Below, piece by piece: positions 1 to 7,781 of a stretch of 64,000 nucleotides of DNA. Positions within the stretch are counted from its first letter, which is position 1, and every line of letters begins with the position of its first letter. The translations under genes were made by a program, and so were the position numbers. This DNA comes from Neobacillus rhizosphaerae (lineage in GTDB: Bacteria > Bacillota > Bacilli > Bacillales > Cytobacillaceae), in assembly GCF_937468385.1 (NCBI RefSeq), contig NZ_CALBWS010000014.1, positions 42,149 to 106,148 of the forward strand, written 5' to 3'. The notes under the pieces are model-generated. The model had not been told where the DNA came from. It did no database searches and was given only the letters and a program-made list of their open reading frames with translations.

Positions 1-58
1 GGTTAAGGAGCTCTACCTGTTCCTGATTAAACGGACTGTTCATTACTTGAAGTTGCAA
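1..58 (-). CDS. cysJ: sulfite reductase flavoprotein subunit (CysJ), N-terminal fragment
   Basis: Only the first 19 codons lie in the window; the gene runs off the left edge. The reading starts at a TTG (58-56) six bases after an AGGTGG ribosome binding site. It gives MQLQVMNSPFNQEQVELLN, which I recall as nearly identical to the N-terminus of Bacillus CysJ (YvgR). CysJ passes electrons from NADPH through FAD/FMN to the CysI hemoprotein, which reduces sulfite to sulfide. Its place 77 bp after sirB fits: the two genes before it build the siroheme that CysI needs. The call rests on a short match, so it is confident but not certain. Confidence 0.75.
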   Translation of the reverse strand, partial: MQLQVMNSPFNQEQVELLN

Positions 59-135
59 CAATACCCACCTCACAAAGGAATATAAGCTTAACCTCTCATA
101 ACGACCAGAGGCACTCTTTTTCAATGTTTCGATTA

Positions 136-879
136 CTAAAATTCAGCCACTACCTCCCTGCTTGTTGCCCGTTCGATTACAATATCTTCAATAATTTGTT
201 GGCCGCTCAAAGGAGCAGTGAAGTGAATCTGCTGGCCTTGCTTTTGCCGCTTAAGCACCTCTTGGTTTACTTCAGCGATAAGGAGACCTGAAAATAATAA
301 ATAGGGAACGACAATTACCCTGCCGTCAGCTTTTTCACTAATAATCTCCAATCCCTCTCGCAGCCTTGGTTCGGCAGCAGCTAAAAAAGAAACAGAAACA
401 TGTTCAATTCCAAGTCGATCCCTGATTCCACCCGCAATCTCAGCAAAGTCAGATTGAATTCCAGAGTCACTACTTCCCCTTCCAACGATCAATAAACGAT
501 CCTGTGGGAACACGTTAACTAAAGTTTTCCTGATAAGTTCAGCCACTGCATCAAGAATTCCCCCCTGTACGCCGAAGGGCTCCATTACATTTACTTGAAT
601 AGCAGGATAACGAGCCTGCAGTGACCACAGCGTTCGAGGGATATCCTGTTTTATGTGTCCAGCTGCCAAAAGAAATAGAGGGACTACTGTGATTTCAGTC
701 GCTCCCTTTGCTACACATCGCTTGAAACCTTCCTCAATCAGCGGCTCATTCAACTCTAGAAAACTGATTTCTTGTATTGGTACATCTATTCGCCTCTTCA
801 CCCTTTGGATAAAAACGTTTACCTCCTCTGTCCCTTTTGCTGAGCGTGTCCCATGGCTAATGTAAAGAATTGCTTTCAA
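136..879 (-). CDS. sirB: sirohydrochlorin ferrochelatase SirB (CbiX family)
   Basis: SirB inserts Fe2+ into sirohydrochlorin, the last step of siroheme synthesis for sulfite reductase. The protein begins with the CbiX/SirB signature HGTRSAKGTEEV, followed by VPLFLLAAGHIKQD with the metal-site histidine. A second, related half follows (GRGSSDSG near the middle), as in two-domain class II chelatases. I place the start at a TTG (879) seven bases after AAAGGGG, giving 247 residues; a longer in-frame ATG at 903 overlaps sumT and lacks a good ribosome binding site. The gene is translationally coupled to sumT. In B. subtilis sirC follows here; no sirC is seen, and cysJ follows instead. Confidence 0.9.
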   Translation of the reverse strand: MKAILYISHGTRSAKGTEEVNVFIQRVKRRIDVPIQEISFLELNEPLIEEGFKRCVAKGATEITVVPLFLLAAGHIKQDIPRTLWSLQARYPAIQVNVMEPFGVQGGILDAVAELIRKTLVNVFPQDRLLIVGRGSSDSGIQSDFAEIAGGIRDRLGIEHVSVSFLAAAEPRLREGLEIISEKADGRVIVVPYLLFSGLLIAEVNQEVLKRQKQGQQIHFTAPLSGQQIIEDIVIERATSREVVAEF

Positions 880-899
880 ACCAATGCCCCTTTCTGCCC

Positions 900-1676
900 T
901 CATCCATGGACGACTGGTAAATTTGGCACAATTTCCTCATGAAACCAGCTTAATTTTTTGTGTAGACGGACCACCTCTCCAATAACAATCATGCTTGGAT
1001 TAGATATCCTCGCTTCACTCACCAACAAATCTATCGTCTCAAGCGTTCCAACCACAGTTCTTTGGTCGCTTAATGTACCCCATTGAATGAGTGCGATTGG
1101 TGTTTGCGGTGATTTTCCATGCTCGATTAATTGTTTTACTATGCTCGAAAGATGTGAAACCCCCATATAGACACAAATGGTGTCAACTCCATTTGCTAGA
1201 TGGAACCACTGGTGCTCCGCTTCGACATCTCCTGCCTGATGCCCGGTTATAAAAGCAAAGCTTTTACTCAAGCTTCGATGGGTGACAGGAATCCCTGCAT
1301 AAGTTGGCGCTGCAATCCCAGCTGTGATTCCTGGAATAATTTCAAATGGAATGTCATGCCTTGCACATTCCTCAGCTTCTTCACCACCGCGCCCGAAAAC
1401 AAAAGGATCTCCTCCTTTTAAACGGACGACCTGATAGCCATTTTTAGCGTATTTCACAAGAAAGTGGTTAATCGTTTCCTGCTTCATTGTATGGTAATGT
1501 GGAAGCTTGCCGCAGTACACCAGTTGTGCCCCTTCTTTCGCATGCTGCAAAAGTTCAGGATTTACTAGCCGATCATATAGGATGACATCAGCTTTTTGCA
1601 GGCATCGCAATCCTTTTACCGTAATCAGATCTGGATCACCTGGACCCGCACCTATTAAATAGACCTTGCCACCCAT
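900..1676 (-). CDS. sumT: uroporphyrinogen-III C-methyltransferase (SUMT)
   Basis: This enzyme transfers two methyl groups from S-adenosylmethionine to uroporphyrinogen III to make precorrin-2, the first dedicated step towards siroheme. The SAM-binding glycine-rich motif GAGPGDPDLITVKG is at the N-terminus, and the family signature RLKGGDPFVFGRGGEE is near residue 90. Length (about 258 aa) is normal for a single-domain SUMT with no CysG fusion. The start is the ATG at 1676, seven bases after AAAGGATG; the upstream in-frame TTG sits inside that site. It lies between cysC and sirB in the operon, corresponding to ylnD of B. subtilis. Confidence 0.93.
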   Translation of the reverse strand: MGGKVYLIGAGPGDPDLITVKGLRCLQKADVILYDRLVNPELLQHAKEGAQLVYCGKLPHYHTMKQETINHFLVKYAKNGYQVVRLKGGDPFVFGRGGEEAEECARHDIPFEIIPGITAGIAAPTYAGIPVTHRSLSKSFAFITGHQAGDVEAEHQWFHLANGVDTICVYMGVSHLSSIVKQLIEHGKSPQTPIALIQWGTLSDQRTVVGTLETIDLLVSEARISNPSMIVIGEVVRLHKKLSWFHEEIVPNLPVVHG

Positions 1677-1696
1677 ACCCAAACATCCTTTCTCAA

Positions 1697-2296
1697 TTAG
1701 ATCATGTTCTTTTCTTGAAGGTATTTCAAAATTTGTTCCACAGCATCTTTCACTGTCAAGAGATCAGAATGAATTGTGATTTCCGGTCGTTCCGGTGTCT
1801 CGTACGGGGAATTGATGCCTGTAAATTCCTTTATTTCGCCGCGGCGCGCCTTAGCATATAACTGTTTGGGATCACGGCGTTCACATTCTTCCAACGGGCA
1901 ATCGACGAAGACTTCAATAAACTCCCCTCCCTCAAAAAGGTCTCGAACCTGGTCTCGATCGGAGCGGAACGGGGAAATGAATGCGGTTGTCACGACTGTG
2001 CCACTATCAACAAACAGTTTGGCAACTTCGCCAATCCTTCTGATATTTTCAGTCCGATCCTGGTCCGAAAAGCCAAGATCACGGTTTAAACCATGGCGTA
2101 TATTATCGCCATCAAGGACATATTCATTGATTCCCTGACGGTGCAGTTCATTTGATACAGCATTGGCAATTGTGGATTTACCAGATCCTGAGAGTCCAGT
2201 AAACCATAGTACGCTACTTCCGTGCCCATTTTTAATACGGCGGTTTGACTTTGTGACAGTTGCCGTGTGCCATGTGATATTCGATGTATTCGTCAT
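1697..2296 (-). CDS. cysC: adenylylsulfate (APS) kinase
   Basis: CysC phosphorylates adenosine 5'-phosphosulfate (APS) to PAPS with ATP. The Walker A motif GLSGSGKST is at about residues 33-41. The family motif DGDNIRHGLNRDLGFS follows, then the lid region with FISPFRSDRDQVR. The 199-residue length is typical. Sixteen bases separate it from sat, so the two activation enzymes should be co-translated. Having both cysC and a reductase of the FeS-containing CysH type is the normal Bacillus arrangement, in which CysH can accept PAPS or APS. Confidence 0.95.
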   Translation of the reverse strand: MTNTSNITWHTATVTKSNRRIKNGHGSSVLWFTGLSGSGKSTIANAVSNELHRQGINEYVLDGDNIRHGLNRDLGFSDQDRTENIRRIGEVAKLFVDSGTVVTTAFISPFRSDRDQVRDLFEGGEFIEVFVDCPLEECERRDPKQLYAKARRGEIKEFTGINSPYETPERPEITIHSDLLTVKDAVEQILKYLQEKNMI

Positions 2297-2311
2297 TGTT
2301 CAATCTCCTCT

Positions 2312-3460
2312 CTAAACCGTCTGCTGTTGTTTCAATCCCTCAATCAACACTTCTACGACTTCTTTCCTGCTAAAGGTCGACGGTGGAAGAGTCCCAGAGC
2401 GCAGCATCTCTCTTACCTTAGTTCCTGATAGAATGACTCGATCCTCGTTGCTGTGCGGACAGGTTTTATTTGACGCCATTCCCTCACATTTATTGCAATA
2501 AAAGCTATGTTCAAAGAACAATGGTTTGATGCCTAGTTCCTCTCCAGTAAATTCACTAAATATGAGCTGTGCATCATAGGTTCCGTAATAATTGCCCACC
2601 CCAGCATGGTCACGGCCGACAATGAAATGTGTGCAGCCAATGTTTTTCCGTGCGATTGCATGGAAGATAGCTTCTCTCGGGCCTGCATAACGCATGGCTG
2701 CAGGATACACACCAAGCTGAACACGATCTGCCGGATAGTAATTTTCAAGCAGGACACGATAGCTTTTCAAACGGACATCGGCGGGTATGTCATCAGACTT
2801 TGTTTCTCCAACAAGTGGGTTGACGAATAGACCATCAACCGTTTCCAAAGCGGCTTTTTGGATATACTCATGGGCCCTGTGAATCGGATTCCTCGTTTGG
2901 AAGCCAACAACTGTCTTCCAACCCTTTTCTTCAAATAATGCCCTTGTTTCTCGAGGTTCGAACCACACGTCGCTAAATACCCCTTTTTCTTGCTTTTTCA
3001 CAAGGGTCACTTCGCCAGCCACGTAAATCGATCCTCTTTCATATAGTCGTTTAACCCCTGGATGGGCAAGTTCTTGAGTTTTATATACCTCAAGTGCTTC
3101 TTTGTCTAAATCCGGTTCATACCATTCAGAAACTTTAATCACTCCATAAACTTGGTTTTCAAAGACTAGCTTGATTTCTTCTCCTTCTACAAGTGTTCCG
3201 GCCGTTTCATAAGAAACAGGAAGCGTCACAGGAATGGACCAAATCGTTTGGTCCTGAAGGCGCATGTTCGCTACAACAGATTCATAATCGGCTTTTCCCA
3301 TAAACCCGGTCAGCGGACTGAACAGCCCAACACCGATCAATTCCAGGTCGCTCTTAGCGATTGCGTCAATTTCAAGCTCTTTTTCGACATGGGTAAAATC
3401 AAAGTATGGGTCAAATGCATCAATAAGTTTTCCTCCATGAGGTCTTGGTAAAAATGACAA
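2312..3460 (-). CDS. sat: sulfate adenylyltransferase (ATP sulfurylase)
   Basis: Sat condenses sulfate and ATP to APS and pyrophosphate, the activation step of sulfate assimilation. Diagnostic motifs are [17 protein letters not shown] (the HxxH ATP-binding signature) and IVGRDHAG. The C-terminal part has four cysteine/histidine residues (CNKCEG, CPHS) typical of the Bacillus-type enzyme. An open frame extends to an ATG at 3547, but homologues start near PHGGKLI. A TTG at 3460, ten bases after GAAAGGG, gives 382 residues, the usual size, so I use it. The ~270 bp between cysP and this start hold a periodic repeat array. Confidence 0.94.
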   Translation of the reverse strand: MSFLPRPHGGKLIDAFDPYFDFTHVEKELEIDAIAKSDLELIGVGLFSPLTGFMGKADYESVVANMRLQDQTIWSIPVTLPVSYETAGTLVEGEEIKLVFENQVYGVIKVSEWYEPDLDKEALEVYKTQELAHPGVKRLYERGSIYVAGEVTLVKKQEKGVFSDVWFEPRETRALFEEKGWKTVVGFQTRNPIHRAHEYIQKAALETVDGLFVNPLVGETKSDDIPADVRLKSYRVLLENYYPADRVQLGVYPAAMRYAGPREAIFHAIARKNIGCTHFIVGRDHAGVGNYYGTYDAQLIFSEFTGEELGIKPLFFEHSFYCNKCEGMASNKTCPHSNEDRVILSGTKVREMLRSGTLPPSTFSRKEVVEVLIEGLKQQQTV

Positions 3461-3565
3461 CAGAATCAAACCCTTTCTCTTTTTTAAATGGTTACTCGCG
3501 AAAAATTTGCGATTTTTAAGAGTTTTTTGAGAAAACACCTCTTTCATTGATGTGCTTTAGGCATC

Positions 3566-3712
3566 TATTTGCGAATACCGACGTTTTATTTTTGATAATA
3601 AGACCTTTATTTGGGAATACATTTAGGTTATTTGCGCTAACAAGACGTTTATTTGTGAATACATCTAGGTTATTTGCGAATATCAGTCTTTTATTTACGA
3701 AGCAAACCTTTG
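3566..3712. repeat. degenerate tandem array, exact 21-bp period, core TATTTGCGAATA
   Basis: Seven units begin at 3566, 3587, 3608, 3629, 3650, 3671 and 3692, always 21 bp apart. The first 8-12 bases (TATTTGnGAATA) are conserved; the rest varies, though units 3 and 5 share ACATnTAGGT and units 1 and 4 share ACGTT. The array fills the gap between cysP and sat. It is not an open reading frame repeat and has no spacer of CRISPR length. A second array with the same period but a different core is at 56730-56855. Confidence 0.85.
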
Positions 3713-3731
3713 ATTCAACAATCTAACAATA

Positions 3732-4796
3732 TTATTCTTTTACAGTCTTGGGCGCTACCGTTATCGAAGTCCTTCTTTTCATTAATGACAGCACACCGAA
3801 CACGGAAATCAAGACTCCTCCCATTGCGATGATTGGATAGAAATTATGTTCAATGATCAAATTTATGAGCGTGTATGACAGTACCATTGATAGAACGGGT
3901 GAAACAATCCAAACAGTAAGCATTTGTACAACGATGTCTTTTTTCAATACCGCCCTGCCATGCTTGGCAAAGCCAATTCCGATAATCGAAGATGTCGTAA
4001 TTTGTGTCAGCGGAACTGGAATCCCGAACAAGGATGCAACCGTAACAATGCTCGCGCCTGTTCCTGAGATCACACAACCCTCTTCAAGTCTGAGGGCCGT
4101 TATTTTTTTACCGTTTGTTTCGAGAACACGTTGTCCTAGCAGAAGTGCCCCTGTAGCCACGAATAATCCACCCCAGAAAATTCCGTTTCCCGTGCTGAGG
4201 ATTTTGGCACCGACAAGCGGTCCAACCGCATTGGCTACATTATTCATCCCAGCTGAAAAACCTTCAAACAACCCCATGAATACCACAAGAGCGGCAAGGA
4301 AAGGAACAGATTTTCGCGCTTCCATCCATCTTTTGAGCCTCTTGTTTTTTAACAGGTAGGAAGCAAGGATGGCAATGACAAAAGCAGCTATAGGTGTAAG
4401 GAGCCAAAAAAACATAATCCAGACGAGATTGCTCAGAAATATGGATTGATAGACGATCCCTGCCCCGACCACAGATCCAACCGCAACCTCACTAGTAGAA
4501 AGCGGAATTCCAAAGATATTTGCCAAAAATAAAGACAAGGCAGCGGAAGCTAAAACGATCAAGGCAATGGGTACGGTAAAGGTGTTGCTAGGGACAATCC
4601 CATTGCCGATTGTTTTAACCACTTCACCACCGCCAAAATAGGCCCCTAGAAATACAGCGATACCGCAGAGCAATAAGGCCAGCCGTTTGTTAACCACACC
4701 TGATCCGTAGGAAATACCCATTGAAGCCGCTGCACCACTCGCTCCAATATTCAATGAAAAAAATAATCCTATCGTAATAGCCAATATTGTAAGCAA
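3732..4796 (-). CDS. cysP: sulfate permease CysP (PiT family)
   Basis: A 354-residue integral membrane protein of the inorganic phosphate transporter (PiT) fold, the family of B. subtilis CysP (YlnA), which imports sulfate. The duplicated PiT signature is visible as GASGAAASMGISYGSG near the N-terminus and GMNNVANAVGPLVGA in the second half. About ten hydrophobic segments are predicted. Its position between cysH and sat supports sulfate rather than phosphate as substrate. The start ATG at 4796 follows AAAGGAGGAA closely. Confidence 0.9.
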   Translation of the reverse strand: MLTILAITIGLFFSLNIGASGAAASMGISYGSGVVNKRLALLLCGIAVFLGAYFGGGEVVKTIGNGIVPSNTFTVPIALIVLASAALSLFLANIFGIPLSTSEVAVGSVVGAGIVYQSIFLSNLVWIMFFWLLTPIAAFVIAILASYLLKNKRLKRWMEARKSVPFLAALVVFMGLFEGFSAGMNNVANAVGPLVGAKILSTGNGIFWGGLFVATGALLLGQRVLETNGKKITALRLEEGCVISGTGASIVTVASLFGIPVPLTQITTSSIIGIGFAKHGRAVLKKDIVVQMLTVWIVSPVLSMVLSYTLINLIIEHNFYPIIAMGGVLISVFGVLSLMKRRTSITVAPKTVKE

Positions 4797-4962
4797 AAGA
4801 AAATTCCTCCTTTATACCGCATGAACGAGCAGTAATCCCCTTACTTAAAAACTTGATAAAACCTAGAGGGGAATGTGAAGGATTAACGATCTGTAAATAC
4901 CGATTGGTCTAACCAGCAATTAGTAAAAGGGTGTGGGACCCCTCCACTATTTGAAGTTTCCA

Positions 4963-5679
4963 TTAGCGATCGTGCAAACCACACTCCGTCTTGTTGCTTC
5001 CCGCCCAGCGTCCTGCACGTGAATCACCACTAGCTTCTTTTGGTTGGGTACAAGGAAAACAACCAATGCTCGGGTAGTGATGGTCATGCAATATGTTGTA
5101 CGGGAGGTCTTTTTTCTTGATGTATGACCAAACATCATTCCAAGTCCAGTGAATCAATGGACAGATTTTAATATTCTGAAATTTTTCATCTTTATTAATG
5201 AATTCTGTGTTTGCCCTTAATAGTGACTGTTCTCTGCGAAGCCCCGAGATCCAGGCATGCTTTCCTGCCAACGTCTCTCTTAATGGAATGACTTTTCGGA
5301 TATTACAGCACTGATTTGGTTCCCTTTTCCATAAAGCCGAACCATATCGTTCCGCTTGTTCGTCGAGACTAAGGTTTGGTTGTTTCCGCTCAATTCTTAA
5401 TGTCGGGAAACGCTCCTCTATTCTGTCAATGACCTCATAGGTTTCCGGAAAGTGTAATCCTGTATCTAAAAAGACAATATCGGCATCTGGTTTAATCTGC
5501 TGAATCAGGTCAATCAACACAATCGCTTCTGCACCGAAACTTGAGGCATAAACAATCTTATCCTCAGGATAAGACCGGTAAGCCCACTCTAGTACAGAAC
5601 GTGCTCCTATTGTTTCATCACCATAATAAAAACTGTCAGATATTTGGTTCCAATTCTTATAAGTTATAGTTACAGTCAT
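4963..5679 (-). CDS. cysH: phosphoadenylyl/adenylyl-sulfate reductase (thioredoxin)
   Basis: CysH reduces PAPS (and in Bacillus also APS) to sulfite using thioredoxin. The 238-residue protein has the ATP-pyrophosphatase-like core ([13 protein letters not shown]) and the cysteine pairs of the 4Fe-4S type: [11 protein letters not shown] near residue 125 and IGCFPCT near residue 205. The catalytic C-terminal motif is ECGLH. These cysteines mark the APS-reductase-like subgroup rather than the FeS-free E. coli type. It is the first large gene of the operon, 81 bp after yezD, with a terminator-like hairpin in between. Confidence 0.94.
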   Translation of the reverse strand: MTVTITYKNWNQISDSFYYGDETIGARSVLEWAYRSYPEDKIVYASSFGAEAIVLIDLIQQIKPDADIVFLDTGLHFPETYEVIDRIEERFPTLRIERKQPNLSLDEQAERYGSALWKREPNQCCNIRKVIPLRETLAGKHAWISGLRREQSLLRANTEFINKDEKFQNIKICPLIHWTWNDVWSYIKKKDLPYNILHDHHYPSIGCFPCTQPKEASGDSRAGRWAGSNKTECGLHDR

Positions 5680-5703
5680 TGCTTCAAACCTCCTATTTAC
5701 CCA

Positions 5704-5748
5704 CTAAAAAAAGGCAGCCTCCCACGCAGATAAGGTGGAGACCGCCTC
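5704..5748 (-). terminator. Rho-independent terminator between yezD and cysH
   Basis: On the minus strand an AGGCGGTCTCCAC arm, an 8-9 nt loop and a GTGGGAGGCTGCCT arm form a 13-14 bp stem with wobble pairs, followed by seven T. It lies just after the yezD stop and 25 bp before cysH. It should stop part of the transcripts that pass the SAM riboswitch, so cysH and the rest of the operon are reached by read-through, antitermination or an unseen promoter. Confidence 0.8.
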
Positions 5749-5760
5749 TAGTTTTTCTAG

Positions 5761-5916
5761 TCAGCGATTTTTATTCGAATGAAGACGAACCTTTTCATTT
5801 TTCTCAAGTTGCACAATTTTTCCATCTTGGACAATTAGTGTAATTGAGCCAAATTTTAATGTTACCAGCATTTTCTCAAGATATGCAAAGATTTCTTCCC
5901 TCTCATCTGATTTCAG
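5761..5916 (-). CDS. yezD: YezD-family small protein (DUF2292)
   Basis: A ~51-residue protein whose core YGS/FGSITLIVQDGKIVQLEKNEKVR matches the YezD/DUF2292 family. These are small proteins found with sulfur assimilation genes; their function is unknown. An in-frame ATG at 6006 lies inside the SAM riboswitch and would add a nonsense-looking N-terminus. The only strong ribosome binding site, AAAGGAGGG, is nine bases before a CTG at 5916, and no ATG, GTG or TTG lies in frame near it. I therefore propose a CTG start, which is rare and unproven. It is the first gene after the riboswitch. Confidence 0.7.
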   Translation of the reverse strand: MKSDEREEIFAYLEKMLVTLKFGSITLIVQDGKIVQLEKNEKVRLHSNKNR

Positions 5917-5982
5917 CTTGAATCGCCCTCCTTTTAATAATACATGAACATTAAGACAGGCGTTATGACTGCTGGTTAACAC

Positions 5983-6080
5983 CTTATCATCCAAAATGAA
6001 AATCATTTTGCTGGAATTAGCACCTTGCTTTGCAGGTTGCCGGGCTTCATTGGGCCATTCCCTCAGCCACTCTTGATAAG
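5983..6080 (-). promoter_or_regulatory. SAM-I (S-box) riboswitch of the sulfate assimilation operon
   Basis: The minus strand has the complete S-box pattern. The P1 arms are CTTATC (6080-6075) and GATAAG (5988-5983). Inside are AGAGTGGCTGAGGGA, TGGCCC, GAAGCCCGGCAACC and AAGGTGCTAATTCCAGC, in the conserved order. S-boxes bind S-adenosylmethionine and turn expression off; B. subtilis cysH is an S-box operon. Downstream, AGGTGTTA can pair with TAACGCCT, and the latter region can instead pair with the yezD ribosome binding site. Confidence 0.95.
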
Positions 6081-6108
6081 CGTTTTAATAATTGATGAAA
6101 TTAATCCT

Positions 6109-6137
6109 ATCATACCAATAGGTTTTGTGTAAATAAA
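6109..6137 (-). promoter_or_regulatory. sigma-A-type promoter of the yezD-cys operon
   Basis: On the minus strand TATGAT (6114-6109) is preceded by TGG, an extended -10. A weak TTTATT -35 (6137-6132) lies 17 bp upstream. Transcription would start near 6101, about 20 nt before the S-box P1 stem. Confidence 0.65.
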
Positions 6138-6213
6138 AATTTTTTAATTTTTCAAATTTTGGATTTCCATCAACTTCTTTACCTTTACTGTAATAAGGTG
6201 GAGGGCGATGTCC

Positions 6214-6267
6214 ATGTTAGAAAGCATTTTCATCAAATTGCCAATAAGTTTGTTAGGAAGGAATTAG
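6214..6267 (+). CDS. possible 17-residue peptide
   Basis: An ATG eight bases after GGTGGAGGG opens a short frame, MLESIFIKLPISLLGRN, ending in TAG. The ribosome binding site is unusually good for so short a frame, and the peptide is hydrophobic with basic residues at its end. It lies in the divergent gap between the cys operon and the NlpC/P60 gene. No family is recognised; it may be a leader peptide or chance. Confidence 0.25.
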   Translation: MLESIFIKLPISLLGRN

Positions 6268-6317
6268 CGATTAATACAATTCAGCATTAAATTGAAATCA
6301 CTTTGTGAATTGGATTG

Positions 6318-6352
6318 TAAAAAAACGAGCAGTTCCATATGGAAACTGCTCG
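6318..6352 (-). terminator. terminator hairpin on the minus strand
   Basis: CGAGCAGTTTCC / GGAACTGCTCG forms an ~11-bp stem followed by seven T on the minus strand. No minus-strand gene is seen upstream (6353-6500), so its transcript is unknown. It may insulate the cys operon promoter or end a short antisense RNA. Confidence 0.6.
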
Positions 6353-6500
6353 CCTTCATGAAATTGTAATACTCTTGTAACGTAACTGTCAGAATGATTT
6401 GTTAAATATTTGGTATAGTAAATAGTATGAACATTTTGAAAATTAAGGTAAAGTTATTAGAATTAAATTAAATTATTTTAAAAAGAAAGTAGTGGTGTAA

Positions 6501-7256
6501 ATGATCAAAAAAATGTTAGCACTTTTGAGCTTAATCATCATGCTTGCTGGAGTTGGGAACGATTTTTTCATCCAAAAGGTTAATGCGAAATCGTTAGGTG
6601 TGTTACAAAATGAAAAGGATTTGAATCCTATAAAGCTACCTACCACTCAAACGATTCAAATATCAGCTGAACCAAAATTTCCTAATCATCAAGGAAACAT
6701 TGTTAGCTTAAATCCCAGTATGAAGCGACTTTCTACGAAAACTCAAGAGGATAATCAGGAAAAATTAAAGATAAATATGTCAGAAGTCGATAAACTTGAA
6801 GAAGATATTACTGTTTTAAATGGAAAGTTAGCCGCACAGTCAAACATAGAAGCTACTACCTCTATTGAAAGTGAATACATAAGTACGGTCATCAATGCAG
6901 GAAATAAGTATATTGGAAACTCTGTATATGTGTTTGGTGGCGGTAGAAATGCCAAAGATATTGCCAAAGGAAGATTTGATTGCTCCGCCTTTGTTCATTG
7001 GGCGTTTGCACAAGCGGGTCTAGAAATCGGCTCTAATACAGATGCCATTAAAAAGGAAGGGCGTCAGATTTCTCCCGAAGAAATGCAGCCTGGAGATTTA
7101 GTGTTTTTTGATACGTATAAAAAAGACGGACATGTAGGTATCTATATTGGAAATGGAAAATTCATTGGCTCACAAAGCTCTACCGGTGTCGCTATAGTAG
7201 AAATGACAAATAGTTATTGGAAAAACGCCTTTAAGGGGCATGTAATTCGAATTTAA
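6501..7256 (+). CDS. secreted NlpC/P60 peptidoglycan endopeptidase
   Basis: Residues 1-30 form a signal peptide (MIKKM, hydrophobic core, VNAKS). A ~100-residue low-complexity, partly coiled-coil region follows. The C-terminal ~115 residues are an NlpC/P60 domain: catalytic Cys in GRFDCSAFVHWAF (C161) and His in GHVGIYIG (H211), with the domain ending FKGHVIRI. Such enzymes cut D-gamma-glutamyl bonds in stem peptides of cell-wall peptidoglycan. There is no LysM or SH3 anchor, so binding may use the linker. The gene stands alone; an extended -10 (TGGTATAGT) about 80 bp upstream is a likely promoter. Confidence 0.88.
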   Translation: MIKKMLALLSLIIMLAGVGNDFFIQKVNAKSLGVLQNEKDLNPIKLPTTQTIQISAEPKFPNHQGNIVSLNPSMKRLSTKTQEDNQEKLKINMSEVDKLEEDITVLNGKLAAQSNIEATTSIESEYISTVINAGNKYIGNSVYVFGGGRNAKDIAKGRFDCSAFVHWAFAQAGLEIGSNTDAIKKEGRQISPEEMQPGDLVFFDTYKKDGHVGIYIGNGKFIGSQSSTGVAIVEMTNSYWKNAFKGHVIRI

Positions 7257-7781
7257 GAAAAAAGGCTTACCTTTTACATCAGCACTGTCTTTTTATCTGT
7301 GGATTCGCTGGCCATGGATCACAGTCACTAGACATCCAGATTGCTAAAAAATGGAATTTTTACGTGAAAGTACAACTTTTACAAACTAGGTTTGTCAATT
7401 TAAGGCTATAGAGGAACCAGAAATAGTTTTTTTATCTAGGACCTTAATGTTAGGCCTATTTGGACTTGTTTAAAGCCCTAATCTCTCCTATTACTATTAA
7501 AAAATGGATAAAACCATCTCTTATTAAAGCATGATTTCTATCTAGGAAACTGCTATCTTTTTAAAGAAACTTCCCGAATGCCGCACCATTAATAGATGTA
7601 TAACTTGAAAAGTGAATACTTTTCTTCCCTAGCTTTCATTATTTGGAAGGTAACAAAACTGAGTTTTCCAGTGATTTAGGACTAAACGACTATTAAAAAT
7701 TCAGACTTTTGTATATATTTCGATTATTGAAATAATGATATCATTTACATGTACATATTACTATTTTAGGAGGTTGATGGA
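7257..7781. other. intergenic region, no gene recognised
   Basis: 525 bp between the NlpC/P60 gene and the M6 protease. It is AT-rich and has stops in all frames. A perfect 12-bp palindrome, AATGATATCATT (7734-7745), lies about 35 bp before the protease start and could be an operator. Otherwise I see nothing. Confidence 0.5.

Noticed and set aside
3461..3547. Longer sat protein starting at ATG 3547
   Set aside because: The extra 29 residues are low-complexity and absent from homologues; TTG 3460 has the ribosome binding site and gives the standard 382 residues.
3566..3712. CRISPR array
   Set aside because: Units are 21 bp in total with no repeat-spacer division of the usual 28-37/30-40 bp sizes, the units are degenerate and no cas genes are near.
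5917..6006. yezD starting at ATG 6006
   Set aside because: That ATG lies inside the SAM-I aptamer, and the added residues are unlike the family.
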